A DNA stretch of 8,035 bases from an uncultured Collinsella sp. Its GTDB lineage: Bacteria; Actinomycetota; Coriobacteriia; Coriobacteriales; Coriobacteriaceae. The stretch lies in assembly GCA_902464175.1 (NCBI GenBank), contig CABQHZ010000081.1, forward strand, positions 1 to 8,035. The letters are read 5' to 3'. A program made the position numbers and the translations under genes. A model generated the notes under the pieces. It worked only from the letters and a program-made list of their open reading frames with translations, did no database searches and was not told the DNA's origin. Shown here piece after piece: positions 5,106-8,035 of the stretch (position 1 is the stretch's first letter; each line of letters opens with the position of its first letter).

Positions 5106-6665
5106 ATGACTAACAAGATCGGCAAAAAGCGCAAGATCACATTCTGGACGCGCCTGGGCTTTGGTATGGGCGGTATGCTCAACTCCGGTGCCCTGAGCTT
5201 TACGCACAGCTACATGGTGCTGTTCCTGTCCACGGAGTGCGGCCTGTCCGCAGGCGAGGCTGCTCTGATCAGCTCGTTCGCCATTTACCTCAACGCCATC
5301 CTTTGCCCGCTGATGGGCTTCGTGGCCGATAACTTCTACGCCACCAAGATCGGCCGTATCTTCGGTCGTCGCCGTTTCTGGATTCTGCTGGCTATCCCGA
5401 TGATGATCGCCGAGCCGCTTATCTTCGTCGCCACGCCGTTTGGCTTCCCGTACTACTTCGCGCTGTACCTGATCTACAACGTCGCGTACACGTTCTGCAC
5501 CGCCAACCTGTCGCCGCTGACCATCGAGATGACCGACGACTTCAAGGAGCGTACGTACCTCACCGGCTACAAACACCTCTTTGGTAACGCCGCCGGCTTC
5601 CTGATGGCAGCGCTCGTCGGCTTTGGCTTTGGCACCTTCGGCGAGACCAACCCGTTCAGCTACTTCATCATCGCTACGATCAACGCTTCGGTCATGGCAA
5701 TCTCGCTGCTCTGCGTGTACCTGTCCACCTGGGAGCACACCCCCGAGGAGGTCGCTCAGGAGAAGATCGAGAGCGTCGGCGAGGGTATCAAGAAGTTCTT
5801 CATCGACGTCGTTTCCACCTTCCGCAACAAGTCCTTCCGTAAGGTTCTGTACGCACAGGTCTCCACGAAGCTCGCTGCTGCCTGCTGGTCTGCCTGCCTG
5901 TCCTTCTTCATCGTCTACTGTCTGCAGATTCCTAAGTCCTACGAGTCTGTGATGGAGATGCCCGGCAAGGTCGTCGCTATCGTCTGCACCGCTGTCTGGG
6001 TTGCCCTCATGGCCAAGAAGGGCTTCCACAAGTCTTGGTACCTGGCCAACGTCGGTTGCGCTGCGTGCATCATCGCGTACAACTACTTCGCCTTTGGTCA
6101 AATCAACGGCACCTCTACGGTCGCCATCGCCATGATCGCCTATCCCATCATCTTCGCCATCTGGAAGTTCTTCTACGTTGGCTTCCAGTATCTGCCCGAC
6201 GTCCTGCTCAACTACATCCCCGATGTCGATGAGCTCATCACCCTGCGTCGCCGCGAGGGCATCTACAGCTCCGCTCAGCAGCTCTGCCAGCAGATCGCCC
6301 AGGCTGTCGCCGTCAACGCATGGGCTATCGTCCTCGCTGCCTCCGGCTTCATTCAGACCGCCGGCAACAGCGACGCTGTGACCCAGCCCGCAACCGTGCC
6401 TCTGTACATCTGCGGCTACATGCTCATCGGCTGCGCCGGCTTCTTCCTGCTCGCAGCTGTCCTTGCCCGCGGCATCAAGATCGACAAGGAGCAGTGCGAC
6501 ATCCTCTGCGACGAGATCAAGCGCGTCAAGGAGGGCGGCAAGATGGCCGACGTCCAGCCCGAGGTCAAGGCGCTCTGCGAGGAGCTTTCCGGCTTCAAGT
6601 ATGAGGACTGCTTCGCTCACAACAACGTTGGCTTCCAGGACGGCAGCGTGACGCCCGCCGAGTAG
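5106..6665 (+). CDS. MFS sugar:cation symporter, GPH (MelB-like, MFS_2) type; probable galacturonate or oligogalacturonide importer
   Basis: A 519-residue inner-membrane protein with about 12 hydrophobic segments, six before and six after a polar middle loop (about 208-250). GPH-type marks are the acidic residue after helix 2 (D75 in GFVAD), the basic loop ending in GRRRF (87-91), and PLTIE followed by TDD..ERT from 137. A REGIYSSAQQ segment lies before helix 11. The family couples uptake of glycosides, pentosides or hexuronides to H+ or Na+. The substrate is inferred from the uxaCBA genes, the shared operators and the GH28 gene; it cannot be read from the protein. A polar tail of about 65 residues with three cysteines follows the last helix. 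The ATG at 5106 follows AGGGAG (5096-5101); an in-frame ATG at 5037 lacks a ribosome binding site. E. coli uses the unrelated-subfamily carrier ExuT for this step. Confidence 0.88.
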   Translation: MTNKIGKKRKITFWTRLGFGMGGMLNSGALSFTHSYMVLFLSTECGLSAGEAALISSFAIYLNAILCPLMGFVADNFYATKIGRIFGRRRFWILLAIPMMIAEPLIFVATPFGFPYYFALYLIYNVAYTFCTANLSPLTIEMTDDFKERTYLTGYKHLFGNAAGFLMAALVGFGFGTFGETNPFSYFIIATINASVMAISLLCVYLSTWEHTPEEVAQEKIESVGEGIKKFFIDVVSTFRNKSFRKVLYAQVSTKLAAACWSACLSFFIVYCLQIPKSYESVMEMPGKVVAIVCTAVWVALMAKKGFHKSWYLANVGCAACIIAYNYFAFGQINGTSTVAIAMIAYPIIFAIWKFFYVGFQYLPDVLLNYIPDVDELITLRRREGIYSSAQQLCQQIAQAVAVNAWAIVLAASGFIQTAGNSDAVTQPATVPLYICGYMLIGCAGFFLLAAVLARGIKIDKEQCDILCDEIKRVKEGGKMADVQPEVKALCEELSGFKYEDCFAHNNVGFQDGSVTPAE

Positions 6666-6688
6666 GGCTAGCCTATCGTCCAAACCAC

Positions 6689-6733
6689 AGGGCCGTGCCA
6701 CCGGATATCCGCCGGCAGGTACGGCCCTTTTTT
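6689..6733 (+). terminator. Rho-independent terminator after the transporter gene
   Basis: AGGGCCGTGCC (6689-6699) pairs with GGTACGGCCCT (6718-6728) in an 11-bp stem with one G-U pair. The loop region holds its own palindrome, CGGATATCCG, and six T residues end the unit at 6728-6733. It begins 24 bp after the stop codon and only 50 bp before the GH28 start, so that gene depends on read-through or its own promoter. Confidence 0.88.
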
Positions 6734-6742
6734 GCAACAGCG

Positions 6743-6748
6743 TACAAT
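6743..6748 (+). promoter_or_regulatory. Possible -10 box for the GH28 gene
   Basis: TACAAT (6743-6748) matches the -10 consensus in 5 of 6 bases in the short AT-rich gap after the terminator, 35 bp before the GH28 start. No convincing -35 is found 16-18 bp upstream, where the terminator arm lies. No copy of the AACGTTCACC operator is present in this gap. Confidence 0.3.
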
Positions 6749-6782
6749 TAACTTTTAGAGAATCTTTTTGAGGGAGAAATCC

Positions 6783-8035
6783 ATGGAGACGAACGTTATC
6801 TGGCGCAACGCCCGCGCGGCCGTGATCGAGCTCGACGACGGCGGCTACTTTACCTGCGCCGATACGTGGGAGATCTTTGTCAACGATGAGCCCGCCGGCA
6901 CCACGAACACGGTCGAGACCTATGTCGACGGCCTGGTTCCCGGCAAACGCAACTTGGTCCGCTTTGTTTGCGGCGAGCGCGAGCTGAGTGTGGGCGTCAC
7001 CACGCCGGCAGAGCCTTTTACCATTAACGTTCGTGACTGCGGCGCCAAGGGCGATGCTAAGCACGACGACACCACCAACATCCAGGCCGCCATCATGGCC
7101 TGCCCCAAGGGTGGTCGCGTGCTGATTCCCGCCGGTAACTACCGCATCAAGTCGATCTTCCTCAAGAGCCATATCAACATCGAGCTTGCCGAGGGCGCCG
7201 TGCTGCTGGCCCGCCACGACCGCGCGGCACTTGCCTACATCCCCGGTACGGTCAAGGGCGACGAGGGCGCCGGTTACGCCGGTACCGACATGACCCCGCT
7301 GGGCCGCTGGGAGGGCGAGAGCTTTGCAACCTATTGCTCCACCTTTACCGGCCTGAGCGTGCGCGACGTGTGCATCTATGGCCGCGGTGCAATTGACGGC
7401 CAGACCGATTTTGCCGAGGACAACTGGTGGAACAAGGACTTTAAGAACATCTTCCGTCCCGAGGAGGGCCGCGAGGTCGCCCGTCCGCGCATGATTTTCC
7501 TGTCCGAGTGCGAGAACGTGAGCCTGGCCGGCTTCACCGTCCGCAACAGCCCGGCGTGGAACATCCATCCCATCCTGTGCGAGCACGTCGATGCGCTCTG
7601 CCTGTCCATCGAGGGCCCCAAGAACTCCCACAACACCGACGGCTTCGACCCTGAGAGCTGCGGCTTTGTTCGCATCTTGGGCTGCCAGTTCTCGGTGGGC
7701 GACGATTGCATCGCCATCAAGAGCGGCAAGCTGGGCATTGAGCCCGAGCTTCGCCCCGCAACGCACGACGTACTGATCTCGCACTGCTACATGCACGATG
7801 GCCATGGTGCCGTGGTCCTGGGTTCCGAGGCCGCCGGCGGCATCAAGGACCTTACCGTGAGCAAGTGCCTGTTCGAGCGCACCGACCGCGGCCTGCGCGT
7901 CAAGACCCGTCGCGGGCGCGGCAAGGACGCCGTCAACGAGGGCATCACCTTCGAGCACATTCACATGGACAAGGTGCTCACGCCCTTCGTGGTCAACTCG
8001 TTCTACTTCTGCGACAAGGACGGCAAGACCGATTA
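6783..8035 (+). CDS. Glycoside hydrolase family 28 polygalacturonase (probably exo-acting, cytoplasmic), 3' end cut by the window
   Basis: GH28 enzymes hydrolyse alpha-1,4-galacturonide bonds of pectate by inversion. The first 417 codons are present with no stop before the window ends. GH28 catalytic marks are all intact: NTDGFD at 284-289 (D286), GDD at 306-308, GHG with H341, and RVK at 372-374. A small beta-rich N-terminal domain (about 1-80) precedes the right-handed beta-helix, which starts with a CGAKGDA..DDT segment typical of pectin-acting beta-helix enzymes. The protein resembles the Thermotoga exo-polygalacturonase type (WW pair, DPESC, SEAAGG). There is no signal peptide (it starts METNVIWRNARA), which suggests action on imported oligogalacturonides in the cytoplasm. 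The start is supported by AGGGAG (6771-6776), 6 nt before the ATG. Activity on a related rhamnogalacturonan or xylogalacturonan fragment cannot be excluded. Confidence 0.92.
   Translation, partial: METNVIWRNARAAVIELDDGGYFTCADTWEIFVNDEPAGTTNTVETYVDGLVPGKRNLVRFVCGERELSVGVTTPAEPFTINVRDCGAKGDAKHDDTTNIQAAIMACPKGGRVLIPAGNYRIKSIFLKSHINIELAEGAVLLARHDRAALAYIPGTVKGDEGAGYAGTDMTPLGRWEGESFATYCSTFTGLSVRDVCIYGRGAIDGQTDFAEDNWWNKDFKNIFRPEEGREVARPRMIFLSECENVSLAGFTVRNSPAWNIHPILCEHVDALCLSIEGPKNSHNTDGFDPESCGFVRILGCQFSVGDDCIAIKSGKLGIEPELRPATHDVLISHCYMHDGHGAVVLGSEAAGGIKDLTVSKCLFERTDRGLRVKTRRGRGKDAVNEGITFEHIHMDKVLTPFVVNSFYFCDKDGKTD

Noticed and set aside
4983..7964. A 993-codon open frame on the minus strand across the transporter and GH28 genes.
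   Set aside because: It crosses two well-supported genes, a terminator and a promoter. Its translation is a low-complexity mix rich in A, V, D, G and L, as expected from the antisense of GC3-biased genes, and it has no recognisable domain.
1..8035. Possible mobile element, CRISPR array, tRNA, rRNA or phage content.
   Set aside because: No transposase, integrase, regularly spaced long repeats or RNA-gene folds were seen; the only repeats are the short regulatory ones described.

Overview
The window is about 8 kb of GC-rich DNA (coding parts with strong G/C bias at third codon positions, AT-richer gaps) from what looks like a pectin- or hexuronate-using gut actinobacterium. The codon style and protein sequences suggest a Coriobacteriia member such as Collinsella, but this is an impression from the sequence, not a database match. 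All five genes are on the + strand.

Layout: positions 1-152 hold a promoter/operator region and a leader with a strong hairpin. Then come uxaC (uronate isomerase, 153-1580), uxaB (tagaturonate reductase, 1677-3191) and uxaA (altronate dehydratase, 3270-4754), ended by a strong hairpin terminator at 4786-4823. A 351-bp gap (4755-5105) contains a second promoter/operator region of the same design. It drives a 12-helix GPH-type sugar symporter (5106-6665), which ends in another terminator (6689-6733). The last gene, a family GH28 polygalacturonase with no signal peptide, starts at 6783 and runs off the window end.

The genes form one pathway. The transporter would bring in galacturonate or short oligogalacturonides. 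The GH28 enzyme would trim oligogalacturonides to galacturonate in the cytoplasm. UxaC, UxaB and UxaA convert galacturonate through tagaturonate and altronate to 2-keto-3-deoxygluconate (KDG). The KDG kinase and aldolase, the glucuronate branch (uxuA/uxuB) and the regulator are not in the window.

The enzymes are orthodox. The regulatory DNA is the notable part. A 10-mer, AACGTTCACC, occurs five times in the two control regions, usually as the right half of a GTGAACGTTCAC palindrome that looks like a LacI-family operator. At each promoter two copies sit 38-40 bp apart, one over the -35 box and one just after the -10 box. Upstream of each pair is a CCGTT direct repeat with exactly 21-bp spacing, at the same distance from the operators. 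This suggests a second DNA-binding input. I see no previously undescribed enzymatic or defence system.
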